Shown here in pieces: positions 20,530 to 31,428 of a stretch of 64,000 bases of DNA. The number at the start of each line of letters is the position of its first letter. Positions within the stretch are counted from its first letter, which is position 1. The stretch is from Algoriphagus sp. A40 (GTDB lineage Bacteria; Bacteroidota; Bacteroidia; Cytophagales; Cyclobacteriaceae). The position numbers were made by a program, and so were the translations under genes. The stretch spans positions 1-64,000 of the forward strand of contig NZ_MUNY01000033.1 in the NCBI RefSeq assembly GCF_002002735.1, given 5' to 3'. A model generated the notes under the pieces. The model did not search any database, was not told the DNA's origin, and saw only the letters and a program-made list of their open reading frames with translations.

Positions 20530-22647
20530 ATGGCAAGAGATTTAAAATATACCAGAAACATTGGTATTGCAGCCCACATCGATGCGGGTAAGACTACTAC
20601 TACTGAGCGTATTCTTTACTACTCAGGAGTTAGTCACAAGATCGGTGAGGTTCATGATGGTGCTGCTACCATGGACTGGATGGCGCAGGAGCAGGAAAGA
20701 GGTATTACCATTACTTCTGCTGCTACTACCGTATTTTGGAACTACCGAGATAATAAGTATAACGTCAATATCATCGATACTCCGGGACACGTTGACTTTA
20801 CTGTTGAAGTTAACCGTTCCCTTCGTATCCTGGATGGTCTGGTTTTCCTGTTTAGTGCTGTGGACGGTGTAGAGCCACAGTCTGAGACCAACTGGAGATT
20901 GGCTGACAATTATAAGGTAGCCCGAATCGGATTCGTCAACAAAATGGACCGTTCTGGTGCCAACTTTTTGGAAGTATGTAAGCAAGTAAAGGAAATGCTT
21001 GGATCCCATGCGGTTCCATTGCAGCTTCCGATCGGAGCTGAGGAAAAATTCCAGGGTGTAGTTGATTTGATCAACAACCGAGGAATGGTCTGGAATGAGG
21101 AGGATAAAGGAATGACCTACAAAGTCATCCCTATCCCTGAGGACATGAAAGAAGAAGTTGCTGAGTACAGAGAGTATTTGCTCGAAGCTGTTGCTGAGTA
21201 CGATGAGTCTTTGATGGAGAAATTCTTCGATGATCCAAACTCAATCACTGAAGCTGAGATCTTGAAAGCGCTTAGAGCCGCAACTATCGACATGAAAATT
21301 GTACCGATGGTATGTGGATCTTCTTTCAAAAACAAAGGAGTTCAGACCATGCTTGATCTGGTGATGGAATTACTTCCTTCTCCTTTGGACAAAGAAGCAA
21401 TCTTCGCTACCAGTATTGATACTGAAGAAGAGGTTGCGATCAACCCTGACGAAAAAGAACCATTCACTGGATTGGCATTCAAAATCGCCACTGACCCGTT
21501 TGTAGGTCGACTTTGTTTTGTAAGAGCTTATTCAGGTATTCTTGAATCAGGTTCTTATGTTTACAATAGCCGTTCTGGCAACAAGGAGCGTATCTCCCGA
21601 GTTTTCCAAATGCACGCCAACAAGCAAAACCAAATCGAAAGATTGGTTGCTGGTGACATCGGAGCAGTAGTAGGATTCAAAGACATCAAAACAGGTGATA
21701 CCCTTTGCGATGAAAAACGTAAGGTAGTTCTTGAGTCAATGGTGTTCCCTGAGCCTGTTATCGGTTATGCAATTGAGCCTAAAACTCAAGCTGACGTAGA
21801 TAAGCTCGGTATGGCAATCGCCAAATTGATCGAAGAAGATCCAACTCTTCAGGTGAATACTGATCAGGAAACTGGCCAGACCATCTTGAGAGGTATGGGC
21901 GAACTTCACCTTGAAATTATCATTGACCGTCTGAAGAGAGAATTTAAGGTTGAAATCAACCAAGGTGCTCCTCAGGTTGCTTACAAAGAAGCGTTGTTTG
22001 GCTCAGTTGAGCACAAAGAAGTTTACAAGAAGCAGACAGGTGGTAAAGGTAAATTTGCCGATATCGTATTCGAATTGGGTCCAAAAGATCCAGATCCGGA
22101 AACCGGCGAAATCAAACCAGGGCTTGACTTTGTGAATGGCATCGTAGGTGGTGTTATTCCTAAGGAATTCATTGCTCCGGTTCAGAAAGGTTTCCAAGAG
22201 GCTATGAAGAATGGTCCTTTGGCTGGATATCCAATCGAGGCCATGAAAGTAAGATTGTTCCACGGTTCATACCATGACGTCGATTCAGATGCCCTTTCTT
22301 TCGAATTGGCAGCGAGAATCGGTTTCAAAGATGCAGCTAAGAAATGTAAGCCTCAGCTGTTGGAGCCGATCATGGCAGTTGACGTTGTGACACCGGATGA
22401 ATATACAGGTCCTATTACAGGTGACTTGAACAGAAGAAGAGGTTTGATGAAAGGAATGGATACCAAAGGTACTTCTACCGTAGTCAAAGCAAATGTTCCT
22501 TTGTCTGAGTTGTTCGGGTATGTGACTGATTTGAGAACAATCACCTCTGGTAGAGCGACAGCGTCTTTGACCTTCTCTCACTATGAGCCTGTTCCTAACA
22601 ACATAGCTGAAGCGGTAATTGCTAAAGTAAAAGGTGAAAAATCCTAA
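20530..22647 (+). CDS. fusA: Elongation factor G
   Basis: EF-G is the translocation GTPase and, with RRF, splits ribosomes. It has 705 residues. The P-loop AHIDAGKTT is at 15-23, DTPGHVDF near 87-94 and NKMDRSGA near 140. Domain III-V signatures such as [11 protein letters not shown] and [11 protein letters not shown] are intact. This is the str-operon copy; any second EF-G paralogue would be elsewhere. It is followed by rpsJ after 11 bp instead of tuf. Confidence 0.98.
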   Translation: MARDLKYTRNIGIAAHIDAGKTTTTERILYYSGVSHKIGEVHDGAATMDWMAQEQERGITITSAATTVFWNYRDNKYNVNIIDTPGHVDFTVEVNRSLRILDGLVFLFSAVDGVEPQSETNWRLADNYKVARIGFVNKMDRSGANFLEVCKQVKEMLGSHAVPLQLPIGAEEKFQGVVDLINNRGMVWNEEDKGMTYKVIPIPEDMKEEVAEYREYLLEAVAEYDESLMEKFFDDPNSITEAEILKALRAATIDMKIVPMVCGSSFKNKGVQTMLDLVMELLPSPLDKEAIFATSIDTEEEVAINPDEKEPFTGLAFKIATDPFVGRLCFVRAYSGILESGSYVYNSRSGNKERISRVFQMHANKQNQIERLVAGDIGAVVGFKDIKTGDTLCDEKRKVVLESMVFPEPVIGYAIEPKTQADVDKLGMAIAKLIEEDPTLQVNTDQETGQTILRGMGELHLEIIIDRLKREFKVEINQGAPQVAYKEALFGSVEHKEVYKKQTGGKGKFADIVFELGPKDPDPETGEIKPGLDFVNGIVGGVIPKEFIAPVQKGFQEAMKNGPLAGYPIEAMKVRLFHGSYHDVDSDALSFELAARIGFKDAAKKCKPQLLEPIMAVDVVTPDEYTGPITGDLNRRRGLMKGMDTKGTSTVVKANVPLSELFGYVTDLRTITSGRATASLTFSHYEPVPNNIAEAVIAKVKGEKS

Positions 22648-22658
22648 TCTTCAAGAAA

Positions 22659-22964
22659 ATGAACCAGAAAATTAGAATAAAACTTAAATCATACGATCAC
22701 AGCCTGGTGGATAAGTCATCAGAGAAGATCGTGAAGGCTGTTAAAGCCACTGGCGCGGTAGTAGTTGGACCTATTCCTTTGCCTACCAAGAAGGAGAAAT
22801 TCACAGTGTTGAAATCCCCTCACGTTAACAAAAAAGCCAGAGATCAGTATCAACTGTGTACTTACAAAAGACTCGTTGATATCTACTCCAATTCCTCCAA
22901 GACAGTGGATGCTTTGATGAAAATCGAGCTTCCTAGTGGAGTTGACGTAGAAATCAAAGTCTGA
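22659..22964 (+). CDS. rpsJ: 30S ribosomal protein S10
   Basis: S10 sits in the 30S head and also works as NusE in antitermination. It has 101 residues with [10 protein letters not shown] at the start and the conserved [13 protein letters not shown] loop. It is the last gene of the str group here, not the first of the S10 operon, and is separated from rplC by a terminator and a promoter. Confidence 0.98.
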   Translation: MNQKIRIKLKSYDHSLVDKSSEKIVKAVKATGAVVVGPIPLPTKKEKFTVLKSPHVNKKARDQYQLCTYKRLVDIYSNSSKTVDALMKIELPSGVDVEIKV

Positions 22965-22987
22965 CGGTACCTGGAATCCGAACTTCG

Positions 22988-23021
22988 AAAGGCCTGCATT
23001 ACCTGCAGGTCTTTTGTTTTT
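22988..23021 (+). terminator. Terminator behind rpsJ
   Basis: AAAGGCCTGCA pairs with TGCAGGTCTTT (one G-T pair), followed by TGTTTTTTT. It closes the rpsL-rpsG-fusA-rpsJ unit. Confidence 0.88.
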
Positions 23022-23117
23022 TTAGCAATTTTAAAATTTTCACTGGCTGGGCTGATTCAAATAAGTTCCTGACCAAATCAAATTTTTCCTAATTGTTTGA
23101 AAATATTAGAGTTGGGA

Positions 23118-23148
23118 TTTGTTGCCAAATATTATTTCAGTAACTTTG
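23118..23148 (+). promoter_or_regulatory. Promoter of the rplC operon
   Basis: TTTG at 23118-23121, 19 bp, TAACTTTG at 23141-23148. The start would be near 23155, giving a leader of about 56 nt. That leader can form a short TAATC/GATTA hairpin. Confidence 0.85.
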
Positions 23149-23210
23149 CAGTCCTTAAAAAGGGCCCAAGTGTGTAATCTCTTGTGGATTATCAAATTAT
23201 CTTATTCAAG

Positions 23211-23843
23211 ATGTCTGGTATTATAGGAAAAAAAGTAGGAATGACTAGCATTTTCAGTGCCGATGGGCGTAACGTCGCATGCACGCTAATAGAAGCTGGT
23301 CCTTGCGTAGTGACGCAAGTAAAAAACGTTGAAACAGACGGGTACAACGCAGTGCAGTTGGCATTCGGTGAGCGCAAGGAGAAAAACACTCCAAAGCCTC
23401 TGATCGGTCATTTTAAAAAGGCCGGTACCACGCCAAAGCAGAAAGTTGTTGAATTCCGTGACTTCAGGGTCGAGTTTGAAGGCCAAGTGGAGCTCGGAAA
23501 GACGGTGGTTGCCGGAGAGGTTTTCGTAGAAGGTGACTTCGTCGATGCCATCGGCACTTCAAAAGGTAAAGGCTTCCAGGGTGTTGTGAAGCGTCATGGT
23601 TTTGCAGGTGTGGGTGGACAAACTCACGGTCAGCATAACAGAGGTAGACACCCGGGTTCCATCGGTGCATGTTCTTGGCCATCCAGAGTATTCAAAGGCA
23701 TGAGAATGGCCGGAAGAACTGGTGGTGACAGAGTAAAAGTGATCAACCTGAGAGTGTTGAAAGTCTATCCTGAGCAAAACCTGTTGTTGGTTTCTGGTTC
23801 AGTGCCTGGCCCAAAAAACTCTTTCGTAATTATTGAGAAATAA
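23211..23843 (+). CDS. rplC: 50S ribosomal protein L3
   Basis: L3 is an early assembly protein reaching the peptidyl-transferase centre. It has 210 residues from ATG 23211 ([15 protein letters not shown]); the open frame extends 27 bases upstream from a TTG without family support. At the place where E. coli L3 has the PrmB-methylated Gln (GSIGQ) this protein has GSIGA. It heads a run of closely packed genes reaching to rplQ, though an internal promoter lies before rpsH. Confidence 0.97.
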   Translation: MSGIIGKKVGMTSIFSADGRNVACTLIEAGPCVVTQVKNVETDGYNAVQLAFGERKEKNTPKPLIGHFKKAGTTPKQKVVEFRDFRVEFEGQVELGKTVVAGEVFVEGDFVDAIGTSKGKGFQGVVKRHGFAGVGGQTHGQHNRGRHPGSIGACSWPSRVFKGMRMAGRTGGDRVKVINLRVLKVYPEQNLLLVSGSVPGPKNSFVIIEK

Positions 23844-23846
23844 GCC

Positions 23847-24476
23847 ATGGAATTAGCAGTAATCAATCATAAAGGACAAGATACAGGTAGAAAGGTGACT
23901 CTTTCTGACGAAATCTTCGCTATCGAACCAAACGATAACGCAATCTACCTGGATGTGAAGCAGTACCTGGCCAATCAGAGACAGGGAACTCACAAATCAA
24001 AAGAAAGAAACGAAGTAGCAGGTTCTACCAAAAAGATCAAAAAGCAAAAAGGTACCGGTGGTGCACGTGCTGGATCTTTGAAGGCTCCTAACTTCCGTGG
24101 TGGTGGTAGAGTATTCGGCCCTAGGCCAAGAGATTACTCTTTCAAACTCAATAAAAAAGTAAAGCAGTTGGCGCGTAAGTCTGCACTTTCTTACAAAGTG
24201 ATAGAAAACAGCCTCTTGGTTTTGGAAGATCTTTCTTTTGAAGCTCCAAAGACCAAAAACTACATCGCATTGTTGAATGGACTTTCTCTTTCTGACAAGA
24301 AGACCCTATTGGTACTTCCTGAAGAAAACAAGAACGTGTTCCTTTCTAGCAGAAACCTGCCAAAAGCGAAAGTGGTAACTGTAAATGATGTAAATACTTA
24401 CCAACTCCTCAATGCTGACCAATTGGTACTGTGCGAAGGATCTGTAAGTAAGTTGGAAACCATTTTATCGAAATAA
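23847..24476 (+). CDS. rplD: 50S ribosomal protein L4
   Basis: L4 lines the exit tunnel. It has 209 residues. The long tunnel loop is seen in [17 protein letters not shown] and [17 protein letters not shown]. It lies 3 bp behind rplC and 4 bp before rplW. Confidence 0.97.
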   Translation: MELAVINHKGQDTGRKVTLSDEIFAIEPNDNAIYLDVKQYLANQRQGTHKSKERNEVAGSTKKIKKQKGTGGARAGSLKAPNFRGGGRVFGPRPRDYSFKLNKKVKQLARKSALSYKVIENSLLVLEDLSFEAPKTKNYIALLNGLSLSDKKTLLVLPEENKNVFLSSRNLPKAKVVTVNDVNTYQLLNADQLVLCEGSVSKLETILSK

Positions 24477-24480
24477 GACA

Positions 24481-24768
24481 ATGGATATTCTAAAGCAGCC
24501 TTTGATTACAGAAAAAATTTCTGCTGGAAATGAAAGAGGAGTCTACGGTTTTATCGTGGAAAAGACCGCTGACAAAATCCAGATCAGAAATGCTGTAGAG
24601 AAAACCTACGGCGTAAAAGTGGTGTCAGTACGTACGATACGTTATGCTGCAAAGCACAAGACCCGCTACACCAAGAATAAGATCGTATCAGGCTTCACAA
24701 ATGCTTTCAAAAAAGCAATCGTGCAGGTAGCTGATGGTGAGGTAATTGATTTTTACGGAGAAATTTAA
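24481..24768 (+). CDS. rplW: 50S ribosomal protein L23
   Basis: L23 sits at the tunnel exit and docks trigger factor and SRP. It has 95 residues with PLITEKIS near the start and VEKTYGVKVVSVRT in the middle. Standard position between L4 and L2. Confidence 0.97.
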   Translation: MDILKQPLITEKISAGNERGVYGFIVEKTADKIQIRNAVEKTYGVKVVSVRTIRYAAKHKTRYTKNKIVSGFTNAFKKAIVQVADGEVIDFYGEI

Positions 24769-24781
24769 TTGAATCAATATC

Positions 24782-25606
24782 ATGGCAATTAAAAAGTTGA
24801 AGCCTGTAACTCCAGGGACAAGATTCAGAGTGGCACCTGCTTTTGACGAAATCACAGCGTCAAAGCCAGAAAAATCACTTCTTGCTCCATTGAAGAAATC
24901 AGGCGGAAGAAATAATACAGGCAAAATGACCGCTCGCTATATCGGTGGTGGTCACAAGAGAAGACTCAGAATTGTAGACTTCAAGAGAAATAAGTTTGGC
25001 GTACCTGCGACAGTGAAAGCTATCGAGTACGATCCAAACAGAACTGCACGTCTTGCCCTACTATATTACGCAGATGGTGCAAAGGCCTATATTATCGCCC
25101 CGGAAGGTTTGTCAGTAGGACAGACAGTGATTTCCGGTGAGCAAGTTGCTCCAGAAGTGGGCAACGCCATGCCAATGGCCAACATCCCAATGGGTACTAT
25201 TGTACACAATGTGGAGCTGAAGCCAGGAAATGGTGGAGCCATGGCAAGAAGTGCCGGTGGATATGCACAGATTGTAGCTCGTGATCAGCGATATGTAACT
25301 GTTAAGCTGCCTTCTGGCGAAATGAGACTCGTTTTGGGAACTTGTATGGCTACAGTAGGTACTGTTTCCAACGGTGACCACATGAACGTGGTGTTAGGTA
25401 AAGCTGGTCGTAAAAGATGGCTTGGAGTAAGACCTCGTACAAGAGGTGTAGCCATGAACCCAGTTGATCACCCTATGGGTGGTGGTGAAGGCCGTTCTTC
25501 AGGTGGACATCCTAGATCTCGCAAAGGTCTTCTTTCTAAAGGAAAGAAAACCAGATCACCTAAGAAGTATTCAAACAAGTTCATCATCAGCAAAAGATCT
25601 AAATAA
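24782..25606 (+). CDS. rplB: 50S ribosomal protein L2
   Basis: L2 is needed for subunit joining and peptidyl transfer. It has 274 residues. The conserved His230 lies in [13 protein letters not shown] near the C-terminus; [15 protein letters not shown] marks the RNA-binding domain. Confidence 0.98.
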   Translation: MAIKKLKPVTPGTRFRVAPAFDEITASKPEKSLLAPLKKSGGRNNTGKMTARYIGGGHKRRLRIVDFKRNKFGVPATVKAIEYDPNRTARLALLYYADGAKAYIIAPEGLSVGQTVISGEQVAPEVGNAMPMANIPMGTIVHNVELKPGNGGAMARSAGGYAQIVARDQRYVTVKLPSGEMRLVLGTCMATVGTVSNGDHMNVVLGKAGRKRWLGVRPRTRGVAMNPVDHPMGGGEGRSSGGHPRSRKGLLSKGKKTRSPKKYSNKFIISKRSK

Positions 25607-25608
25607 TT

Positions 25609-25887
25609 ATGGCACGTTCATTAAAAAAAGGTCCTTATATCGAGCACCATCTGGTGAAGAAAGTAGATGTCATGAACGAGTCAGGCAAGAAATCTGTCAT
25701 CAAGACTTGGTCAAGAAGATCTATGATTTCTCCGGATTTCGTAGGCCATACCTTCGCAGTGCATAACGGTAACAAGTTTATCCCGGTGTTTGTCACTGAC
25801 AACATGGTAGGTCACAAGCTGGGTGAATTTGCTCCTACTAGAAACTTCCGTGGCCACATTGCTAAAAAAGATAAAGGAAAGAGATAA
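25609..25887 (+). CDS. rpsS: 30S ribosomal protein S19
   Basis: S19 contacts 16S rRNA in the head and forms a bridge to the 50S subunit. It has 92 residues starting [12 protein letters not shown], with [16 protein letters not shown] near the end. It starts in a TAATTATG junction 2 bases behind rplB. Confidence 0.98.
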   Translation: MARSLKKGPYIEHHLVKKVDVMNESGKKSVIKTWSRRSMISPDFVGHTFAVHNGNKFIPVFVTDNMVGHKLGEFAPTRNFRGHIAKKDKGKR

Positions 25888-25889
25888 TC

Positions 25890-26282
25890 ATGGAAGCAGT
25901 AGCAAGATTAAAAAACGTTCCTACATCCCCGCGCAAAATGCGCCTTGTGGCTGACCTCGTGAGAGGTAAGCGAGTAGGATTGGCACTTAGCATATTGAAA
26001 TTCACTCCTAACCATGGAGCGATGAAACTGGAGAAACTTCTCCTTTCTGCGGTAGCCAACTGGCAGGCAAAAAACCCTGACGCAAAACTTGAGGAAGCTG
26101 ATCTGTACGTTAAAACCATCATGGTGGACGAAGGCAGATCACTCAAGAGATTGAGACCTGCTCCTCAGGGACGCGGTCACAGAATCCGCAAAAGATCCAA
26201 TCATGTAACCCTCGTTGTTGATGCTTTCATCGCAGGAGACGTTACCGCTGATGTAGTAGTAACTAACGAAAAGGCAAATTAA
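25890..26282 (+). CDS. rplV: 50S ribosomal protein L22
   Basis: L22 reaches into the exit tunnel and is a macrolide-resistance locus. It has 130 residues; the beta-hairpin tip holds [19 protein letters not shown], unchanged from the family. It starts in a TAATCATG junction with rpsS. Confidence 0.97.
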   Translation: MEAVARLKNVPTSPRKMRLVADLVRGKRVGLALSILKFTPNHGAMKLEKLLLSAVANWQAKNPDAKLEEADLYVKTIMVDEGRSLKRLRPAPQGRGHRIRKRSNHVTLVVDAFIAGDVTADVVVTNEKAN

Positions 26283-26290
26283 CAAAGACT

Positions 26291-27034
26291 ATGGGACAAA
26301 AGATTAACCCAATAGGATTTAGACTTGGTGTAGTCAAAGGCTGGGATTCCAACTGGTATGGTGGGAAAGACTTTGCTGAAAAACTATACGAAGATCAGCA
26401 GATCCGTAAATATGTCCTTGCCAGAATCCCTAAAGGAGGTATTGCCAAAGTGATCATCGAGCGTACGCTTAAGAGAATCACCTTGACTATCCATACCGCC
26501 CGTCCGGGTGTAGTAATTGGTAAAGGCGGAGCCGAAGTAGACAAGCTGAAAGAAGAGCTTAAGAAGATCACCAACAAAGATATTCAAATCAATATCTTCG
26601 AAATTAAGCGTCCTGAACTGGATGCCAAATTGGTGGGTGAGTCTATCGCACAGCAGCTTCAGGCTAGAATTTCCTTCAGAAGAGCAATGAAACAAGCCAT
26701 TGCAGCATCCATGCGAGTGGGAGCAGAAGGAATCAAAGTTAAACTTTCTGGTCGTCTGGGTGGTGCCGAAATGGCCCGTTCAGAAATGTACAAAGAGGGA
26801 AGAATTCCTCTTCACACCTTAAGAGCCGACATCGATTACGCACTTTCCGAAGCACTTACCGTGTACGGAATCATCGGAATCAAAGTATGGATCTTCAAAG
26901 GTGAAGTGTACGGAAAAAGAGATCTGTCTCCGAACCAAGGTGCAGCGAATGAGCCAAAAGGCCAGCGTACTCCTAACCCAAAAGGTGGTCGTAACGAAAG
27001 AGATAACGGTCCAAGACGCAGAAATAAGAAATAA
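26291..27034 (+). CDS. rpsC: 30S ribosomal protein S3
   Basis: S3 lies at the mRNA entry site and has helicase activity with S4 and S5. It has 247 residues: KH domain with [12 protein letters not shown] near 75-90, and the C-terminal domain RLGGAEMAR. The last 35 residues are a basic, Gly/Asn/Arg-rich tail, a common lineage extension. Confidence 0.97.
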   Translation: MGQKINPIGFRLGVVKGWDSNWYGGKDFAEKLYEDQQIRKYVLARIPKGGIAKVIIERTLKRITLTIHTARPGVVIGKGGAEVDKLKEELKKITNKDIQINIFEIKRPELDAKLVGESIAQQLQARISFRRAMKQAIAASMRVGAEGIKVKLSGRLGGAEMARSEMYKEGRIPLHTLRADIDYALSEALTVYGIIGIKVWIFKGEVYGKRDLSPNQGAANEPKGQRTPNPKGGRNERDNGPRRRNKK

Positions 27035-27061
27035 CTATTTTCACCGAATAAGTGAGAAATC

Positions 27062-27481
27062 ATGTTACAGCCGAAAAGAACGAAATTTAGGAAAATGCAC
27101 AAGGGCCGTGTCAAAGGCCTTGCTACAAGAGGAGCAGAACTCTCTTTTGGCAACTTTGGCATCAAATCCCTTGAGCCAGGATGGATTACTTCTCGCCAGA
27201 TCGAGGCAGCACGTATTGCCATGACAAGAGCTATGAAGAGAGAAGGTCAGGTTTGGATCAGGATTTTCCCTGACAAGCCGATCACCAAAAAGCCCGCAGA
27301 GGTTCGTATGGGTAAGGGTAAAGGTGCTCCAGAATACTGGGTAGCTGTTATCAAACCAGGTACAATCCTTTTCGAAGCTACAGGCGTGAGCCTGGAGATT
27401 GCTCAGGATGCGTTGAGACTTGCGCAGCAGAAGCTACCCGTAAGTACCAGATTTGTTGTTCGTAGAGATTACGCTGAATAG
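27062..27481 (+). CDS. rplP: 50S ribosomal protein L16
   Basis: L16 helps shape the A site for tRNA. It has 139 residues starting [11 protein letters not shown], with the family's [19 protein letters not shown] stretch near 80. A 27-bp gap separates it from rpsC, one of the longer gaps in this run. Confidence 0.98.
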   Translation: MLQPKRTKFRKMHKGRVKGLATRGAELSFGNFGIKSLEPGWITSRQIEAARIAMTRAMKREGQVWIRIFPDKPITKKPAEVRMGKGKGAPEYWVAVIKPGTILFEATGVSLEIAQDALRLAQQKLPVSTRFVVRRDYAE

Positions 27482-27489
27482 TCAGAACT

Positions 27490-27672
27490 ATGAAAAATAC
27501 AGAAATCAGATCACTTTCCGTAAGTGAGATCGCAGAGCGAGTTGTCGCAGAGCAGGAGAATCTAAGCAAACTGAAGTTTGCCCACTCGATTTCTCCAATA
27601 GAGAATCCTAACAGAATCAGAGAAGCCAAGCGTCTGGTCGCAAGATTGAAGACTGCATTAGCTTCCAAATAA
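27490..27672 (+). CDS. rpmC: 50S ribosomal protein L29
   Basis: L29 sits next to L23 at the tunnel exit. It has 60 residues of two helices, with the conserved LSKLKFAHSISPIENPNRIR pattern, slightly short but normal for the phylum. Confidence 0.95.
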   Translation: MKNTEIRSLSVSEIAERVVAEQENLSKLKFAHSISPIENPNRIREAKRLVARLKTALASK

Positions 27673-27691
27673 CTAGCTAACAGAAAAGAAA

Positions 27692-27955
27692 ATGGCTACG
27701 ATTGAGAGAAATCTTCGCAAAGAGAGAATTGGTAAAGTCGTAAGCAACAAAATGGACAAATCTGTGACTGTGGCTGTGGAACGTAAAGTGAAGCACCCTA
27801 TCTACGGTAAGTTTGTTGCTAAAACTACCAAATTTATGGTTCATGACGAGAACAATGAATGTCACCCAGGCGACTTGGTGAAAATCAGCGAAACTCGTCC
27901 GCTGAGCAAGAACAAGCGTTGGAGATTAGTTGAAATTATTGAAAGGGCTAAGTAA
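27692..27955 (+). CDS. rpsQ: 30S ribosomal protein S17
   Basis: S17 is a primary 16S rRNA binder with an OB fold. It has 87 residues including [14 protein letters not shown] and the late [15 protein letters not shown] motif. Confidence 0.98.
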   Translation: MATIERNLRKERIGKVVSNKMDKSVTVAVERKVKHPIYGKFVAKTTKFMVHDENNECHPGDLVKISETRPLSKNKRWRLVEIIERAK

Positions 27956-27957
27956 TC

Positions 27958-28326
27958 ATGATACAGCAAGAATCCAGACTAGGCGTTGCAGATAACTCAG
28001 GTGCTAAAGAAGTACTCGTTATCCGCGTATTGGGAGGAACTGGCAAGCGTTACGCTTCGATCGGTGATAAAGTAGTCGTTACTGTAAAGTCGGCTCTATC
28101 TTCCAGCAACATGAAAAAAGGCACCGTTTCCAAAGCGGTAATCGTTAGAACCAAAAAGGAAATCCGTCGCAAAGACGGTTCTTACATCCGATTTGAAGAC
28201 AACGCTGCTGTGTTGTTGAACAACAACGACGAGCCAAGAGGCACACGTATCTTCGGACCAGTGGCCAGAGAGCTTAGAGAAAAGCAGTTCATGAAAATCA
28301 TTTCATTGGCCCCTGAAGTACTCTAA
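27958..28326 (+). CDS. rplN: 50S ribosomal protein L14
   Basis: L14 binds at the subunit interface. It has 122 residues starting [18 protein letters not shown], the family signature, and ending with the [16 protein letters not shown] tail. Junction with rpsQ is TAATCATG. Confidence 0.98.
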   Translation: MIQQESRLGVADNSGAKEVLVIRVLGGTGKRYASIGDKVVVTVKSALSSSNMKKGTVSKAVIVRTKKEIRRKDGSYIRFEDNAAVLLNNNDEPRGTRIFGPVARELREKQFMKIISLAPEVL

Positions 28327-28328
28327 TC

Positions 28329-28673
28329 ATGGAAAGAAAGACTAAAAAGCAGCAAAAGCTGCATATCAAAACCGGAGACACTGTAAAGGTGATCTCAGGT
28401 GATGACAAAGGAAAAACAGGGAAGGTACTTTCTGTAGATACTGAAAAAAGCAGAGCATACGTAGAAGGGATCAACATGATCACCAAGCACGTGAAGCCAA
28501 CTGCGGCTAAGCCTCAGGGCGGTATCGAAAAGAAAGAGGCAGCTCTGCATATCAGTAACCTGATGCTTGTAGATCCTAAAACTGGTGAAGCCACCAGAAC
28601 AGGCCGCAAAGCAGGTGAAAACGGTAAACTAGTGAGATATTCTAAGAAAACCGGGGAGGTGATCAATGGCTAA
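28329..28673 (+). CDS. rplX: 50S ribosomal protein L24
   Basis: L24 starts 50S assembly and lies near the tunnel exit. It has 114 residues with the KOW motif [18 protein letters not shown] near 15-32. Its last codons overlap rplE by 8 bases. Confidence 0.97.
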   Translation: MERKTKKQQKLHIKTGDTVKVISGDDKGKTGKVLSVDTEKSRAYVEGINMITKHVKPTAAKPQGGIEKKEAALHISNLMLVDPKTGEATRTGRKAGENGKLVRYSKKTGEVING

Positions 28674-29226
28674 TCCAAGAATAAAAGTAAAGTACCTGAA
28701 CGATATCGTTCCGGCTTTGAAAGAGAAATTCCAGTATTCTTCTGTAATGCAGGTACCTCAATTGACCAAAATCGTCCTTAACAAAGGCATCGGCGCAGCA
28801 GTAGCTGACAAGAAATTGGTTGACCAGGGAGTGGAAGAGCTTTCATTGATCACTGGCCAAAAGGCTGTGGCTACCAAGTCAAAGATCGCCGTTTCCAACT
28901 TTAAGTTGAGAGAAGGTATGCCAATTGGTGCCAAAGTTACTTTGAGAGGCGAGAAAATGTATGAGTTTTTGGACCGTCTGATGACAGTTGCTTTGCCACG
29001 TGTACGTGACTTCAAAGGTATTTCTGACAAAGGATTTGACGGAAGAGGAAATTATACCTTGGGCGTCACTGAGCAGATCATTTTCCCTGAAATCTCTATC
29101 GAAAAGGTAAACAGAATCTCTGGAATGGACATCACCTTCGTGACTTCTGCCAAGACAGATGAGGAAAGCTATGCTTTGTTGAAAGCTTTCGGAATGCCTT
29201 TCGCTAACAAAAATAAAGAAGAATAA
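28666..29226 (+). CDS. rplE: 50S ribosomal protein L5
   Basis: L5 holds 5S rRNA in the central protuberance. It has 186 residues with VLNKGIGAA near 40 and the late [12 protein letters not shown] motif. The ATG lies inside the end of rplX (8-base overlap), implying translational coupling. Confidence 0.98.
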   Translation: MANPRIKVKYLNDIVPALKEKFQYSSVMQVPQLTKIVLNKGIGAAVADKKLVDQGVEELSLITGQKAVATKSKIAVSNFKLREGMPIGAKVTLRGEKMYEFLDRLMTVALPRVRDFKGISDKGFDGRGNYTLGVTEQIIFPEISIEKVNRISGMDITFVTSAKTDEESYALLKAFGMPFANKNKEE

Positions 29227-29228
29227 TC

Positions 29229-29498
29229 ATGGCAAAAGAATCCATCAAAGCTCGTGAGAGAAAAAGAGAGCATCTGGTAGCCAAGTATGCAAAGAAGAGA
29301 GCTGAGCTGAAAGCTGCCGGTGACTACGAAGCACTTGACAAATTGCCAAAAAATGCTTCCCCGGTAAGACTTCACAATCGTTGCAAGCTGACCGGTCGTC
29401 CAAAAGGCTACATGAGAAAGTTTGGTATCAACAGGGTAACTTTCAGAGAAATGGCCTCAGCAGGCAAGATCCCTGGAGTTACAAAGTCCAGCTGGTAA
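29229..29498 (+). CDS. rpsN: 30S ribosomal protein S14 (zinc-free form)
   Basis: S14 binds the 30S head. It has 89 residues, the long form without the CxxC-CxxC zinc site; only one Cys is seen, in [14 protein letters not shown]. It starts in a TAATCATG junction and ends in [11 protein letters not shown]. Confidence 0.97.
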   Translation: MAKESIKARERKREHLVAKYAKKRAELKAAGDYEALDKLPKNASPVRLHNRCKLTGRPKGYMRKFGINRVTFREMASAGKIPGVTKSSW

Positions 29499-29512
29499 AA
29501 TAACGACAGTAG

Positions 29513-29543
29513 TTTTTATTCTAAAAATCAATTCGTAACTTTG
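29513..29543 (+). promoter_or_regulatory. Internal promoter before rpsH
   Basis: A full -7 box TAACTTTG lies at 29536-29543. The -33 position 19 bp upstream is TTTT instead of TTTG. The rpsN-rpsH gap is 81 bp, the longest in the run, and the leader would be about 30 nt. Confidence 0.6.
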
Positions 29544-29579
29544 CACGCCCAAAACGGGTGGAGCTAGACTATAAATACC

Positions 29580-29975
29580 ATGACTGATCCAATAGCTGAT
29601 TATCTGACTAGGTTGAGAAACGCCATCAAGGCTTCTCACCGAATCGTTGAGATACCTGCTTCTAACATCAAGAAGGAGATTACAAAAGTATTGCACGAAA
29701 AAGGGTACATCCAAAACTATAAGTTTGAGCAAAGTGGTCCTCAAGGGACTATTAAAATCGCTTTGAAGTTTAACCCTACTACCAAGCAGAACGCAATTGT
29801 AAGCCTTGAAAGAGTTAGTACTCCAGGTTTGAGAAAATATGCCAAGCACGATGAGCTCCCAAGAGTCATCAACGGCCTGGGCATAGCAATCGTATCCACC
29901 TCCAAAGGTGTGATGACTGACAAAGAAGCCCGTACCGAAGGTATCGGTGGCGAAGTACTTTGCTACGTTTATTAA
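29580..29975 (+). CDS. rpsH: 30S ribosomal protein S8
   Basis: S8 is a primary binder of 16S rRNA and in E. coli represses the spc operon. It has 131 residues starting MTDPIADYLTRLRNA and ending with EARTEGIGGEVLCYVY, with the STSKGVMTDKEA motif intact. Confidence 0.98.
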   Translation: MTDPIADYLTRLRNAIKASHRIVEIPASNIKKEITKVLHEKGYIQNYKFEQSGPQGTIKIALKFNPTTKQNAIVSLERVSTPGLRKYAKHDELPRVINGLGIAIVSTSKGVMTDKEARTEGIGGEVLCYVY

Positions 29976-29984
29976 TTTACTATC

Positions 29985-30542
29985 ATGTCTAGAATAGGTA
30001 AAAAAGCAATAAATATACCCGGCGGTGTTACTGTAGACGTGTCAGCTCATGGAACTGTCACTGTTAAAGGTCCAAAGGGTACCCTGACTCAGGATGTGAA
30101 TCCCGATATTCAGGTGAAAGTGGAAGGCAACGATATCGTTGTTTCCAGACCTACTGAATCCAAAAGACATAAATCTTTGCACGGACTTTATAGATCATTG
30201 ATCAACAATATGGTGATCGGTGTGTCTACAGGTTACAAGAAAGATTTGGAATTGGTCGGTGTAGGTTATAAGGCTTCCAATCAGGGCCAGGTACTTGAGC
30301 TTAGCTTAGGTTACTCTCACAGTATTTTTATGGCGTTGCCAAGTGAAATCTCTCTTAAGACAGAGACTCCAAAAGGTAAAAACCCATTGATTACTTTGGA
30401 AGGTATTGACAAAGAGTTGATCGGACAAGTAGCTGCTAAGATCAAATCCCTTCGTAAGGTTGAACCATACAAAGGAAAAGGTGTGCGCTTCGTTGGTGAA
30501 CAAGTTAGACGTAAGGCTGGTAAAACTGCCGGTAAAAAATAA
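29985..30542 (+). CDS. rplF: 50S ribosomal protein L6
   Basis: L6 sits at the stalk base near the factor site. It has 185 residues in two similar halves, starting MSRIGKKAINIP, with PYKGKGVRFVGEQVRRKAGK at the C-terminus. Confidence 0.98.
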   Translation: MSRIGKKAINIPGGVTVDVSAHGTVTVKGPKGTLTQDVNPDIQVKVEGNDIVVSRPTESKRHKSLHGLYRSLINNMVIGVSTGYKKDLELVGVGYKASNQGQVLELSLGYSHSIFMALPSEISLKTETPKGKNPLITLEGIDKELIGQVAAKIKSLRKVEPYKGKGVRFVGEQVRRKAGKTAGKK

Positions 30543-30548
30543 TAGGTT

Positions 30549-30899
30549 ATGGCATTTAATAAGAATTCCAGAAGACTTAGAATCAAGCAGGGTATCCGAA
30601 GAAAGATCTCCGGTACCGATTCCAGACCTCGTTTGTCAGTATTCAAGAGCAATACAGGCATCTATGCGCAATTGGTGGACGACCTTAAAGGTCAGACATT
30701 GGCACAGGCTTCTTCCAAAGAACTTGGTGCTAAAGCCAATACCAAGATAGAAGTATCCAAAGAAGTAGGTAAAAAACTTGCCGAAAGAGCCATCGCAAAT
30801 GGCGTTTCTGAAGTAGTATTCGACAGAAACGGCTACTTGTATCATGGTAATGTAAAAGCTTTGGCTGACGGCGCCAGAGAAGGGGGCCTTAAATTCTAA
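30549..30899 (+). CDS. rplR: 50S ribosomal protein L18
   Basis: L18 carries 5S rRNA with L5. It has 116 residues: a basic N-terminal tail ([15 protein letters not shown]), [11 protein letters not shown] near 25-35, and the [14 protein letters not shown] end. Confidence 0.97.
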   Translation: MAFNKNSRRLRIKQGIRRKISGTDSRPRLSVFKSNTGIYAQLVDDLKGQTLAQASSKELGAKANTKIEVSKEVGKKLAERAIANGVSEVVFDRNGYLYHGNVKALADGAREGGLKF

Positions 30900-30904
30900 T
30901 CGTT

Positions 30905-31423
30905 ATGTCTCAAGTAAGAAGAAAACCCATCAGGGCTACAGATACAGAATTAAAAGAAAAAGTTGTTGCTATCAACCGAGTAGCCAAAGTGGTAAAAGGC
31001 GGTAGAAGATTCTCTTTCTCAGCAATCGTAGTAGTAGGTGATGGCCAGGGTGTTGTAGGTTATGGTTTGGGTAAAGCCAACGAGGTAACTGATGCAATCA
31101 CCAAGGGCATCGAGGACGCAAAAAAGAACCTGGTAAAAGTACCGGTTTTGAAAGGCACTATTCCTCATGAGCAAATTGGTAAATTCGGTGGCGGACTTGT
31201 TTTGATCAAGCCAGCTGCAGCAGGTACCGGTGTTATTGCAGGTGGTGCAATGAGAGCAGTTTTGGAAAGTGCAGGCGTTACCGACGTTTTGGCTAAATCC
31301 AAAGGTTCCTCTAACCCGCACAACGTGGTGAAAGCTACCATCGATGCATTGACTCAATTAAGAGATGCAATCGCTGTATCACAGCAGCGTGGTGTGAAAA
31401 TGGCTAAAGTCTTTAACGGATAA
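30905..31423 (+). CDS. rpsE: 30S ribosomal protein S5
   Basis: S5 works in decoding fidelity at the mRNA entry. It has 172 residues with the double-stranded-RNA-binding domain ([19 protein letters not shown]) and the second domain ([20 protein letters not shown]). It ends with two stops in tandem (TAATAA). Confidence 0.98.
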   Translation: MSQVRRKPIRATDTELKEKVVAINRVAKVVKGGRRFSFSAIVVVGDGQGVVGYGLGKANEVTDAITKGIEDAKKNLVKVPVLKGTIPHEQIGKFGGGLVLIKPAAAGTGVIAGGAMRAVLESAGVTDVLAKSKGSSNPHNVVKATIDALTQLRDAIAVSQQRGVKMAKVFNG

Positions 31424-31428
31424 TAATC

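Noticed and set aside
23149..23210. Ribosomal-protein riboswitch-like leader of rplC
   Set aside because: Only a 5-bp stem was found; this is too little to claim a regulatory RNA.
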